This document shows, one piece after another, positions 46,084 to 53,952 of a stretch of 64,000 nucleotides of DNA. Where the stretch lies: positions 336,116-400,115 of the forward strand of contig NZ_BQID01000005.1 of NCBI RefSeq assembly GCF_021602345.1, in the 5' to 3' direction. Under the pieces are notes generated by a model. It ran no database searches, had not been told where the DNA came from, and was given only the letters and a program-made list of their open reading frames with translations. Source of the DNA: Pseudomonas pharyngis. Its GTDB lineage: Bacteria > Pseudomonadota > Gammaproteobacteria > Pseudomonadales > Pseudomonadaceae. How positions within the stretch are numbered: the first letter of the stretch is position 1; each line of letters starts with the position of its first letter. A program made the translations under genes and the position numbers.

Positions 46084-47361
46084 CTAAATACAAGCTACCG
46101 TCCACAGCTGATCAATCTTGGTCGTGTAGCTCTGACTCATCATCTCACGCCGCATTGCCCAATCCGGATTGCTGGGCACGCCCGCAGACCGCAGTGTTCC
46201 CCTGCCCCATCTCTCATTGATCTTATCCAGCACCGTCATCAAGTTCGTCGCCTCGGCCGATTGCGTGGTGGCAAATAGATCTTCAGTGAATTCACCAGGC
46301 TGGCAAAGATTGACGAGCATCACCTCTGCCTTGCTGTATTTGAATCCCGGCCGAAATACACGCTCGACAGCGTTGACGGATGCGTTGGTCAGCAGACGCA
46401 AATCATCGGTGGGATATGGCAGTTCAATCAGGACGCCGTTTGCGTACTTGGCCTCGTCCGGATTAAACATGTCGGTGCGAATGCTGACGCGGATCTCCTT
46501 ACACAGTGAGTTCTGGGCCCGCAATTTTTCCGAAGCGCGCATCACGTATGTGGCGACGGCTTCCTTGATCGGTGCCATTTCTGTGAGGCGCTTACCGAAC
46601 ATCCTGCTGCAACAGATCTCCTGCTTGGGTGGATCTGGCTCGTCCAACTCAAGGCATGCAGTGCCAGCCAATTCACGGGCGGTCTTCTCGATCACCACGC
46701 TGAAATTTTTTCGTAGCGTCCAAGCGTCTGCCTTGGCCAGGTCCATCGCGGTCTTGATGCCCATGCCATCCAGGTGCAGCTTCATGCGTCGCCCTACTCC
46801 CCAGACCTCGGCTACGTCCGTGTTGCGTAACACCCAGTCGCGCTTGATCGGATCGCAGATGTTCACGACACCACCGGTTTGCGCCTGCAGGCGTTTGGCT
46901 GTGTGGTTGGCCAGCTTGGCCAGGGTCTTGGTGCGCGCGATGCCGACGCCGACGGGGATGCCCGTGCAACGCAGCACCTGGCTGCGGATCTTGCGGCCGA
47001 GGCCCTCCACGTCGTTGATGCCGGTGAGGTCGACGAAGGCTTCGTCGATGCTGTAGACCTCGACGGCCGGCACCATGGACTCGATCAAGGTCATGACACG
47101 TTCACTCATGTCACCGTACAGCGCGTAGTTCGAGGAGAACGGGACAATGCCGTGTTGCTTGAGTTTGTGTTTGATCTGGAAGTACGGCTCACCCATTTTC
47201 ACGTAGGGCTTGGCGTCGTAACTACGGGCGATGACGCAGCCGTCGTTGTTCGACAGCACCACGATAGGTACTTTGGCCAGGTCTGGTCGGAACACACGTT
47301 CACAGCTGGCGTAGAAGCTATTGCAATCGATCAGGCCGAATATCGGCAGCGCCTTAGACAT
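46084..47361 (-). CDS. umuC: Y-family DNA polymerase, UmuC/RulB-like
   Basis: 425 residues, the usual UmuC length. Catalytic acids in LIDCNSFYASCERVF (first Asp) and VYSIDEAFVDLTG (SIDE motif); NNDGCVIARSYDAK and the fingers are intact; helix-hairpin-helix in VWGVGRRMKLHLDGMGIKT. It copies past DNA lesions with UmuD'. It overlaps the umuD-like gene by 8 bp, and the pair has an SOS box. Such pairs are common cargo of prophages and plasmids in Pseudomonas (rulAB) and raise UV tolerance. Confidence 0.93.
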   Translation of the reverse strand: MSKALPIFGLIDCNSFYASCERVFRPDLAKVPIVVLSNNDGCVIARSYDAKPYVKMGEPYFQIKHKLKQHGIVPFSSNYALYGDMSERVMTLIESMVPAVEVYSIDEAFVDLTGINDVEGLGRKIRSQVLRCTGIPVGVGIARTKTLAKLANHTAKRLQAQTGGVVNICDPIKRDWVLRNTDVAEVWGVGRRMKLHLDGMGIKTAMDLAKADAWTLRKNFSVVIEKTARELAGTACLELDEPDPPKQEICCSRMFGKRLTEMAPIKEAVATYVMRASEKLRAQNSLCKEIRVSIRTDMFNPDEAKYANGVLIELPYPTDDLRLLTNASVNAVERVFRPGFKYSKAEVMLVNLCQPGEFTEDLFATTQSAEATNLMTVLDKINERWGRGTLRSAGVPSNPDWAMRREMMSQSYTTKIDQLWTVACI

Positions 47362-47779
47362 GGCTGCGTACGCTGCTGGTGATCACTCCCCAGATCGCCA
47401 GCTCATCACCTTCAAGAACGTAACGTGGCGGGTACTTGGGATTTTCCGACATCAGGATAACTTCCCTGCCGCGAAGGCACAGGCGCTTGCACACAGGTTC
47501 ATTGTTCAACAGCGCAATGACGATGTGGCCGTGGGCAGGCTCGATTGATCGATCAACAATGGCCAGGTCTCCCTCATAGATCCCGGCGCCCTGCATGCTT
47601 TCGCCAGAGAGCGATACCAGGTAGACGTGAGGCGCACGGATGTTCAGTACTTCGTCCAACGAGATCTGCGCTTCGATGTGATCTGCTGCCGGCGAGGGAA
47701 AGCCTGCCGGAACGCGGAAGAGACACAGCGGCACCTTCGAGCCGCCCTCACTGATGGAACCGAGAATTGAGTAATTCAT
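47354..47779 (-). CDS. umuD: UmuD/LexA-like S24 peptidase
   Basis: 141 residues. The cleavage site region FPSPAADHIEAQISLDEVLN is like UmuD (Ala-Gly normally, here Ala-Ala/Ala-Asp region less clear). Catalytic Ser in LSGESMQGAGIYEGDLAIVDR and Lys in VCKRLCLRGREVIL are both in place. It cuts itself with RecA during DNA damage to make UmuD'. Located directly before and overlapping umuC; the LexA box at 47798 is 19 bp upstream of its ATG. Confidence 0.92.
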   Translation of the reverse strand: MNYSILGSISEGGSKVPLCLFRVPAGFPSPAADHIEAQISLDEVLNIRAPHVYLVSLSGESMQGAGIYEGDLAIVDRSIEPAHGHIVIALLNNEPVCKRLCLRGREVILMSENPKYPPRYVLEGDELAIWGVITSSVRSHV

Positions 47780-47797
47780 GACGCACGACTTCCGATA

Positions 47798-47813
47798 CTG
47801 TACAAATATACAG
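47798..47813 (-). promoter_or_regulatory. LexA (SOS) box of the umuDC pair
   Basis: CTGTACAAATATACAG: perfect match to CTGT-N8-ACAG, symmetric, located 19 bp upstream of the umuD start on the minus strand. It puts the pair under LexA control. Confidence 0.92.
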
Positions 47814-47965
47814 TTAACTTTCTGAAAGCCTTGAGGTCAATTCTTGTAGGAGATATCGGACAGGCGGGCTGATCATGGACGGACACCCGAACGTTCAAAC
47901 GTTTTCTGATAGCGATCCAACATCCGATACCCTTCCTAGATTTCGAATTCCTATGTGGAGCGCCG

Positions 47966-48500
47966 GTTCCCAACGCTGAATTTAGCTTGCGCTTTCACGA
48001 TAGCTTTTCAGGCACAATTACCAACGTCGAATTTGACTACGGCGTCCACGTTAGCTTCCCGACCTCAGTTCCCAACGCTGAATTTAGCTTGCGCTTTCAC
48101 GATAGCTTTTCAGGCACAATTACCAACGTCGAATTTGACTACGGCGTCCACGTTAGCTTCCCGACCTCAGTTCCCAACGTCGAATTTAGCTATCGATTTC
48201 ACGTTAGTTTTCCAACCTCAATTCCCAACATCGGATTTAACTACCGAATTCACGATAGCTTTTCCAATCTCAATTCCCAACATCGGATTTAACTACCGAA
48301 TTCACGATAGCTTTTCCAATCTCAATTCCTAACATCGGATTTAACTTCCGATTTCACGATAGCTTTTCCAATCTCAATTCCTAACATCGGATTTAACTTC
48401 CGATTTCACGATAGCTATTTCAATCTCAATTCCTAACATCGGATTTAGCTACCAATTTCATGATAGCTTTTCCAAACTCAATTCCAACAATAGGATTTGA
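47966..48500. repeat. Minisatellite, ten tandem copies of a 51-52 bp unit
   Basis: Units begin at 47966, 48017, 48068, 48119, 48170, 48221, 48273, 48325, 48377 and 48429; a partial eleventh starts at 48481. Each reads about like TTCCCAAC-N-TCG-ATTTAGCT then CACGATAGCTTTTCC. Units 1-2 are repeated as 3-4 (a 102-bp duplication); units 5-10 are more alike. The first five are exactly 51 bp, so frames stay open as 17-residue repeats (PNVEFSYRFHVSFPTS); the later ones are 52 bp, which breaks the frame. No spacers, so not CRISPR. The flanks 47814-47965 and 48501-48615 hold nothing else that I recognise. Confidence 0.92.
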
Positions 48501-48615
48501 TAAAATCTCGCACTAGCCCGCCCCTTTTACTGCCGAGCCAAAACAGCCGGAAAGCCTTGATATACAAGGGCCATAGACAACACAACACTATCCGCACTCG
48601 CTCGACCCATGGGGA

Positions 48616-48852
48616 TTGAGCTTATTTTTTTGGAAAGCAGCACCATCACATATTGACGCAGTTATTTATCTAGCCGTACTGTTAGCAACAGTTACAGAGA
48701 ACTTCATTCCTCAAGCACCGCCACAACAACGGCGCGTACCTCTGCGAGTATTTAAAATGATAAATGCACTGCTGATTGTTGCGTACATCAAAACCATCAA
48801 CCTTATTACTCTTATTCTTACTTTGTATGCAGGCGGGCAGCTCTGGAGCTAG
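48616..48852 (+). CDS. Possible small membrane protein, low support
   Basis: 78 residues from a TTG at 48616 (GGGGA just upstream). Two hydrophobic stretches (IDAVIYLAVLLATV and MINALLIVAYIKTINLITLILTLYAGG) suggest a membrane protein, AT-rich. It converges on and overlaps the methylase stop by 4 bp. It could be a holin-like or exclusion protein, but the rare start and lack of homologs known to me leave it uncertain. Confidence 0.3.
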   Translation: MSLFFWKAAPSHIDAVIYLAVLLATVTENFIPQAPPQQRRVPLRVFKMINALLIVAYIKTINLITLILTLYAGGQLWS

Positions 48853-49643
48853 AACAGGCCGCCCAGCATTGCCGGCTCCCAGTTCATGATCACCAGCTCA
48901 CCAGTGACGTCGGCCTTCCCTTGGCGCTGATTAGTAGTGGTGTAGCGGATGTCCAGAGTCTCGAAATGGAAGCCTGCAAACACGCGGCGGATATCCGGAT
49001 GGTCGTTGATGCTGACCATCACCTTGCCTTTGCAGCGACGCATGAAGTCGGCCATCCGCTCGTAGTTTTCGAACGGAAAGTCTACGCCATAGCCGGCGGT
49101 CTGCCAGTAAGGCGGGTCCATGTAATGGAAGGTGTGGGCACGGTCGTAGCGTTCAGCGCATTCAAGCCAGGGGAGGTTTTCGACGTAGGTGCCGGACAGG
49201 CGTTGCCACGCGGCCGAGAGGTTTTCCTCGATGCGCAGCAGGTTGATGGCCGGGGCGGTGGTCGCCGTGCCGAAAGTCTGCCCGGAGACCTTGCCAGCGA
49301 AGGCATGGTGCTGCAGGTAGAAGAATCGGGCGGCGCGCTGGATGTCGGTGAGGGTTTCGGGGCGGGTCATCTTCTGCCATTCGAACACTTGCCGCGAACT
49401 GAGCGCCCATTTGAACTGGCGCACGAACTCTTCGAGGTGGTTCTGCACGACGCGGTAAAGCGTGACCAGGTCGCCGTTGATGTCGTTGAGGACTTCCACG
49501 GGCGATGGCTGGGGCTTCATGAAGTAGAGCGCGGCACCGCCGGCAAAGACTTCGACGTAGCATTCGTGAGGCGGAAAAAGCGGAAGTAGGCGGTCGGCCA
49601 GGCGGCGTTTACCGCCCATCCAAGGGATGATGGGTGTAGACAT
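48849..49643 (-). CDS. DNA adenine methylase (D12 class, Dam-like)
   Basis: 264 residues from the ATG at 49643. N6-adenine methyltransferase motifs in the alpha order: IIPWMGGKRRL (AdoMet site at residues ~4-14, FxGxK type), VEVFAGGAALYF, EVLNDINGDLVTLYR and the catalytic DPPY in HYMDPPYWQTAGYG. No restriction partner lies beside it, so it is an orphan methylase, common in prophages, which may protect the phage DNA from host enzymes or change gene control. Host-like GC content, unlike the cargo to its left. Confidence 0.92.
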   Translation of the reverse strand: MSTPIIPWMGGKRRLADRLLPLFPPHECYVEVFAGGAALYFMKPQPSPVEVLNDINGDLVTLYRVVQNHLEEFVRQFKWALSSRQVFEWQKMTRPETLTDIQRAARFFYLQHHAFAGKVSGQTFGTATTAPAINLLRIEENLSAAWQRLSGTYVENLPWLECAERYDRAHTFHYMDPPYWQTAGYGVDFPFENYERMADFMRRCKGKVMVSINDHPDIRRVFAGFHFETLDIRYTTTNQRQGKADVTGELVIMNWEPAMLGGLF

Positions 49644-49882
49644 AAAAAGCAAGACCTTTACTGTATGGATAAACAGGTGCTAGGCTCGCCGCGCTTTGTG
49701 CACGGAGCAAGAGCCTTGGCTGGACTTGCAGGGACAATCTGCAGGGACGGCGGTCGATCCGGATGTTGGCGCATCTGGACCGGCCGCTCTTTTTTACGAC
49801 GATTGATATGTAGGGAATCCTTCTCCTTGCTAATTCTCTTGAGTGACCTAGTCTCAATTGGCCATCACACAGGAGCATCGAG

Positions 49883-50218
49883 ATGTCGAACGGAATTTTT
49901 TCGGTAGAGTTTGAAACGAACCTTCCAGATAGCGGATCCGGCGTTGTGGTCATCAAGGACGGGGCCGTGAATGGGGGGGATGCAAATTTTTTGTACCAGG
50001 GCCATGTACCTCAAACCTCTGGTAGGTTTTCCGGGCCGTTTCAGGTTTCCAAATGGAAGGATGGGAACACGAGCGTCACTGGAATCGACAACTACACGCT
50101 CGACGCCAGCGGTGAGATTAACTACGAGACCGGCACTCTTTCCCTAAGTGGAACCGTTGCCGGCAACTCGAGTATTCGCTTAGCTTTGACCGGTAGGAAA
50201 CTCTTGCCAGCTGTGTAG
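49883..50218 (+). CDS. GrlR-like regulatory protein
   Basis: 111 residues with a good AGGAG site. The opening FSVEFETNLPDSGSGVVVIKDGAVNGGDANFLYQG strongly recalls GrlR, the small beta-barrel (lipocalin-like) protein that represses type III secretion through GrlA in pathogenic E. coli; GrlR homologs without a secretion system are found in many Proteobacteria and in prophages. Divergent from the methylase and facing the spanin genes. Partner and ligand unknown here. Confidence 0.68.
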   Translation: MSNGIFSVEFETNLPDSGSGVVVIKDGAVNGGDANFLYQGHVPQTSGRFSGPFQVSKWKDGNTSVTGIDNYTLDASGEINYETGTLSLSGTVAGNSSIRLALTGRKLLPAV

Positions 50219-50269
50219 CAAGTGCTCTCGGGGAGCTGAAGGTTTCGACCTCGAACCTGCAGTCAGCTC

Positions 50270-50818
50270 CTACCTCTCCCTCTTCCGCGATACCTCTCGT
50301 GCGTAATCTTGACACGCGGCCAGAGCGATCAATCCCCGGTTGCCGTCGTCGGTGACGCCGATAATTCGTTGAGCATGCGCTGGGTCAAGTTCGGCTCTTG
50401 TGGAACCATGAACCATGCTGCCGGTGGTGGCGGAGGTTGGCACCGATCCGTTGCCGGCATTGGTGGTGGCGTCGAGTAGGACTGACAGGCGCAGATCAGC
50501 AGTGGCAAGACGGTCACGCAGGCGATCTTGATTACGTTGGACATCGGTCAAGGCTCGGTAATGAGTTTGTTCACTGGTAGCCAGGCGCTGCTCGAGCGCG
50601 AGGCGTTTGTCTTGTTCGGCGCGCTGCTGCGCCGCGGAGGCCAGGGCCAGTTGATTGAGCGATTCGGTGTGGAGGCGGGCCTGCTCGGCGAGCTGTTTGC
50701 CGTAGCGCCAGTCCTGCACTTGCCAGGCGATAGCAGCGGATCCGCCGGCCAGAGTGGCCAGCAGCGCCGCGTTGACCAACAACCGATACGGCGCCGGGAT
50801 CATTTCGCCGAGGCGCAT
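50270..50818 (-). CDS. Rz-like inner-membrane spanin subunit
   Basis: 182 residues from the ATG at 50818. One N-terminal membrane helix (LVNAALLATLAGGSAAIAW), followed by a long charged coiled coil (YGKQLAEQARLHTESLNQLALASAAQQRAEQDKRLALEQ) in the periplasm, the i-spanin layout. It overlaps the endolysin gene by 19 bp and encloses the Rz1 gene in another frame. Together they fuse inner and outer membranes in the last step of lysis. Confidence 0.88.
   Translation of the reverse strand: MRLGEMIPAPYRLLVNAALLATLAGGSAAIAWQVQDWRYGKQLAEQARLHTESLNQLALASAAQQRAEQDKRLALEQRLATSEQTHYRALTDVQRNQDRLRDRLATADLRLSVLLDATTNAGNGSVPTSATTGSMVHGSTRAELDPAHAQRIIGVTDDGNRGLIALAACQDYAREVSRKRER
50329..50544 (-). CDS. Rz1-like outer-membrane spanin lipoprotein, nested in Rz
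   Basis: 71 residues, fully inside the Rz gene in a different frame. A lipoprotein signal (MSNVIKIACVTVLPLLICAC, lipobox ICAC with Cys20) is followed by a short proline-rich mature part (STPPPMPATDRCQPPPPPAAW), which is the hallmark of o-spanins. Conserved nested layout as in lambda and P2 (LysB/LysC). Confidence 0.82.
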   Translation of the reverse strand: MSNVIKIACVTVLPLLICACQSYSTPPPMPATDRCQPPPPPAAWFMVPQEPNLTQRMLNELSASPTTATGD

Positions 50819-51363
50819 AGCACCGCCCTCGCCCGCTCCCACAACTGCAAGCGATCCTGCAGACCATTCAGGCCGCCGTTGATCTTGCGGGTGATCGCTT
50901 CGAACTCGTGTCGATCCGCCAGAGCATTCAGCTCACGAACCCACCAGAACCACGCGGCCGACTCGGCGGCCCACTGCGGTAGCTCCAGCAACTCAGGCGT
51001 ACGCAACAAACGCTCGTCGCCGAACAGCGCCAAGCTGCAGCGCAGGTAGTTGTTGTGGCCGGTGATCTGTATCAGCCCCCGGCCACGGTAACGCTGGCCA
51101 TCGCCGTCGGCCTCGGGCGTGTTGCCCAGCCGTGCGGCCAGAGTCCCGGTGTCATACTTGCTCAGGTACTGGTCGCCGCCCAGTTCGCGCACGTAATTCA
51201 GCTCGCCGGACTCGTGCCCGACCTGGGCGAGAAACGCAGCTTGGCGTTGCGGTGTGTTGATCTGCCGGCGGATCATCGCGGCATTGAGCGCAGAAACAAA
51301 AACGCCCGCTTGGCGGCGGGCGTTGGGCATGATGCGTTGCAGTTGTTGCTCTGTCAGTGACAT
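50800..51363 (-). CDS. Endolysin, glycoside hydrolase family 19 (chitinase-like)
   Basis: 187 residues with AGGAG before the ATG. GH19 features: catalytic Glu in QVGHESGELNYV, YRGRGLIQITGHNNY, and the end ITRKINGGLNGLQDRL. It breaks the glycan chains of peptidoglycan. No signal peptide or anchor, so it needs a holin, which is not seen next to it. Followed by overlapping Rz/Rz1 spanins, a standard cassette at the 3' end of the tail operon, as in Pseudomonas tailocins and P2-like phages. Confidence 0.92.
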   Translation of the reverse strand: MSLTEQQLQRIMPNARRQAGVFVSALNAAMIRRQINTPQRQAAFLAQVGHESGELNYVRELGGDQYLSKYDTGTLAARLGNTPEADGDGQRYRGRGLIQITGHNNYLRCSLALFGDERLLRTPELLELPQWAAESAAWFWWVRELNALADRHEFEAITRKINGGLNGLQDRLQLWERARAVLCASAK

Positions 51364-51393
51364 GGAGTTCTCCTCGGTTGTGGGACTTCGGCG

Positions 51394-52443
51394 CTACTGC
51401 TTGATCTGAACAACCTTCAGATCCTTCGCCGGCTTTTTCTTCTTGCCTTTGGCTTTCGCCTTGCCCTTCTTGCCGCCGTTGCACTCGGCCGTTGTGCTCC
51501 AGCCGGCCTGAGTGACGACCTGCTCTACGGAGTCGACCAGGTACTCGCCGTCGAGCCCGACTTTGAAGCCCTGGGCGTTGATCGATCGTTCGGCAAAAAG
51601 ATCGGTGCGCCCTACCATCTCCAGTCGGACGCCGGCCGTGGAGCGATTGAATGCAGTGAGGCGGGCTTGGGCAGCAGCTTCGGCGGCTGACTTGTTCGGA
51701 TAGATGTGGCGGTCGGTGTGCACCGGCGGTAAGCCGTCCGGCGATTCGTCGTTGTCGAGTGTGACAACGGCGAGCTTGCCGGTCTTCTTGTCCTGGTGTT
51801 TGGCCGACACGGCTTTGTGGGTGTTGCGGTCGCCGACTCTGAACTGAAAGCGGCTGACGTCCCGACGATGGATAGTCACCGTTCCCAGCGCTTTGCCCGA
51901 AGCGCTCTCCCCACCCTGACGTGGCATCACCAACAGCTTGCCGTCGGCCACCTTGGCCGTGCAGTCGTACTGCTTGGCCAGACGCGTGATGAAATTGAAG
52001 TCAGATTCGTTGAGCTGATCGGCGCGGGGCACCTTGGTCTGCACTGGGCAGACCGCCTGCCAGCCGTTGCGAGCCGCGACGTCGGCGACGATCCGCGACA
52101 ACGGCACATTTTCCCAGCTGCCGCTGCGAGTAGTCTTGCCGCTGCCACGCATGTCGCTGGCCTTGCCAGTGATCACCAATGTATCCGGCGGGCCGGACAG
52201 CTCGATATCATCGACAACGTAACGGCCGATGCGGGTCAGTTTGGTTTCGGCGTAGCCCAGGTAGATCTCGATGCTGGCCCCGCGTGGAGGCAGCACCACC
52301 TTACCGTCGCGGTCGTCGATGCGCAGCTCGAACTCATCGGACTCCATACCGGGTTTGTCGGTGGTCTTCAGCTGCAGGAGGCGATCATTGATCCGCTGGG
52401 TGATGTCGGCGCCGTCGGCTACGACACGAAAGATTGGGGTCAT
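51394..52443 (-). CDS. Phage late control/baseplate hub protein D
   Basis: 349 residues from the ATG at 52443. The gpD (VgrG-like hub) fold shows IFRVVADGADITQRINDRLLQL, GYAETKLTRIGRYVVDDIELSG, ESDFNFITRLAKQYDCTAKV, and a Lys-rich C-terminal tail (KKGKAKAKGKKKKPAKDL). It forms the trimeric hub on which the spike V sits. Normally it directly follows gene X; here a foreign gene with its own terminator lies between X and D. Confidence 0.92.
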   Translation of the reverse strand: MTPIFRVVADGADITQRINDRLLQLKTTDKPGMESDEFELRIDDRDGKVVLPPRGASIEIYLGYAETKLTRIGRYVVDDIELSGPPDTLVITGKASDMRGSGKTTRSGSWENVPLSRIVADVAARNGWQAVCPVQTKVPRADQLNESDFNFITRLAKQYDCTAKVADGKLLVMPRQGGESASGKALGTVTIHRRDVSRFQFRVGDRNTHKAVSAKHQDKKTGKLAVVTLDNDESPDGLPPVHTDRHIYPNKSAAEAAAQARLTAFNRSTAGVRLEMVGRTDLFAERSINAQGFKVGLDGEYLVDSVEQVVTQAGWSTTAECNGGKKGKAKAKGKKKKPAKDLKVVQIKQ

Positions 52444-52454
52444 TGTTTCGTCCA

Positions 52455-52479
52455 ATAAAAAGCCCGCACAAGGCGGGCT
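52455..52479 (-). terminator. Terminator of the inserted gene between X and D
   Basis: AGCCCGC (52461-52467) and GCGGGCT (52473-52479) with a 5-nt loop; on the minus strand it is followed by TTTTTATT. It lies inside the late operon, before gene D. Confidence 0.82.
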
Positions 52480-52502
52480 CAGTGGTTTCACTTTTCTGCT
52501 GG

Positions 52503-52826
52503 TCAGTCGATCTTGACGATGGTCAGGCTGTCCTCTCCCACGGCAATAACGCTGTTGCAGACGGGACAGGCAAACACATCGTTCTTAGGATCAACCGGTA
52601 GCGATTTGGTGCATGCCGGGCAGTTGCCGACAAGCTGGGTCTCTCGAAAACCAAAAGTCTTGAATAGCACTGCTCCCATCACCCCAATAGCGAGGAGCCA
52701 TCCGAGTACAGGAATAAAGGCCAGGAGGATCGCACCGATGGTGCCGAAGATGATCCAGTTCAGCCTGTAGTTGAGCTCCCCCCAAATGCTGCGTTTTACT
52801 TTCCTTAACTCTGTTGATCTTTCCAT
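52503..52826 (-). CDS. Moron-like membrane zinc-ribbon protein between tail genes X and D
   Basis: 107 residues from the ATG at 52826 (an in-frame ATG at 52844 has no ribosome site). N-terminal charged helix, one or two membrane segments (WIIFGTIGAILLAFIPVLGWLLAIGVMGAVLF), then a C-terminal zinc ribbon with two pairs of cysteines (CPACTK and CPVCNS, 15 residues apart) and a strand VAVGEDSLTIV. AT-richer than the tail genes, not part of any phage tail I know, and with its own terminator: the marks of a moron. Superinfection exclusion or another lysogen trait is possible; unproved. Confidence 0.65.
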   Translation of the reverse strand: MERSTELRKVKRSIWGELNYRLNWIIFGTIGAILLAFIPVLGWLLAIGVMGAVLFKTFGFRETQLVGNCPACTKSLPVDPKNDVFACPVCNSVIAVGEDSLTIVKID

Positions 52827-52916
52827 GAGGAGCGCCTTAGTCATTCGCAAAAATGACAAGCTTATCGGCGCCCGACGGGCAGGGCAAACCCTGCTAAATC
52901 GTGCTCGACATTGCAC

Positions 52917-53117
52917 TCAACCCCACAACATCACCTCACTCTCGTCGGGCGCCGGCAGATCCGGCAGCTCGATCACGATGCCGGCGCGATACGGTTGCGG
53001 CTCGTCGGCCAGGCCCTGATTAACATCCAGCACCGCCTCGACCGTTCCGTTGAGATGCCCATAAGCGTGGTAACACAGGGTATCGAGCAGATCTCCGTCA
53101 GATGTTCTGCAAGTCAT
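52917..53117 (-). CDS. Phage tail protein X
   Basis: 66 residues from the ATG at 53117, close to the 67 of P2 gpX. Pattern TSDGDLLDTLCYHAYG and VEAVLDVNQGLADEPQPYRAGIVIELPDLP is the LysM-like GpX family. It overlaps the end of the U gene by 20 bp. Needed for tail assembly in P2. Confidence 0.9.
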   Translation of the reverse strand: MTCRTSDGDLLDTLCYHAYGHLNGTVEAVLDVNQGLADEPQPYRAGIVIELPDLPAPDESEVMLWG

Positions 53118-53943
53118 CGCCATAGCGCACAAACTCCAAGGTGAACGCCTGTTTACGCGGGATACCACCCTGCAACAGCGCGCTCTGTTCTTCGTCGACG
53201 TTCTTCAGGCACCAGGTGCCGAGCACGTCGCCATTGCCGGTGGTCAGCGTCAGTGGCAGCTGCTGAGCACCGAGACTGCGTAGCGTATCCAGTTGCTTGA
53301 TGCCACCCTTGAAACCCGGAAAGATCGCGCCCTTGAGAGTGATCTTGTCCTCACCGATGCCCACCGCTTGCTGCGCAGGCCGGCGAGTCAGGCGCTCCTG
53401 CGAGGCCCAGCGGTACTCCGTCGAGCGTCGCAATTCGTCGAAGGCGGCAGTATCCAGGTTGAAGTAATACGGGACCGCTTTGGGATCCAGTGGCTGTACG
53501 ATCAGCAGGTGCGGGAATGGCTTCACCGCTTCCGGTACTGGCGTCGCGTCACCGGCCAGCGATCCGGTTGGCAGGATGTTCCCCAGCGATGGGCTAACCT
53601 TGCCGGCGATCTTATTGATGGCGGTCGACGCCCGGGCGGCCTGCTCCTTCAGTTGGCCCATGCGCTCATCAATCTGCGACACCGCACGGGTGGCCTTGTT
53701 GTACGTGGCCACCACTTGCCCGACCTTGGCCTGGGCGGCATTCACCCCGCGCATCACGCGCTGCAGTTTCTCACCGACTGCCGGACCGACAATCGGAATG
53801 CCTTCCAGCTCGGAGGCCGCGCCGCTGATCTCGCTGATAGCGCCGTTGACCGGCCCCATCATGCCGTCGAGGCTACGCCGTCCGGTCTCTCCCGCCGCCG
53901 CCAGTTGCTTGAGCCCTGACTGCAGCTGTTCCATATAGGCCAT
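53098..53943 (-). CDS. Phage tail protein U with long N-terminal extension
   Basis: 281 residues, against about 159 in P2 gpU. The C-terminal ~140 residues carry the gpU-like part (RSTEYRWASQERLTRRPAQQAVGIGEDKITLKGAIFPGFKGG, LTTGNGDVLGTWCLKNVDEEQ). The first ~135 are helical, Ala-rich and probably coiled coil (GEKLQRVMRGVNAAQAKVGQVVATYNKATRAVSQIDERM). gpU closes the tail tube. Between the tape measure and X, the normal place. Confidence 0.85.
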   Translation of the reverse strand: MAYMEQLQSGLKQLAAAGETGRRSLDGMMGPVNGAISEISGAASELEGIPIVGPAVGEKLQRVMRGVNAAQAKVGQVVATYNKATRAVSQIDERMGQLKEQAARASTAINKIAGKVSPSLGNILPTGSLAGDATPVPEAVKPFPHLLIVQPLDPKAVPYYFNLDTAAFDELRRSTEYRWASQERLTRRPAQQAVGIGEDKITLKGAIFPGFKGGIKQLDTLRSLGAQQLPLTLTTGNGDVLGTWCLKNVDEEQSALLQGGIPRKQAFTLEFVRYGDDLQNI

Positions 53944-53952
53944 CAGTCCTCC

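Noticed and set aside
47955-48332. Open frame of 125 codons through the repeat array as a repeat protein
   Set aside because: Several frames stay open only because the unit is 51 bp; the later 52-bp units break them, there is no ribosome site, and the residues are not conserved from unit to unit.
47966-48480. CRISPR array
   Set aside because: Units adjoin without spacers, are not identical and show no cas genes around.
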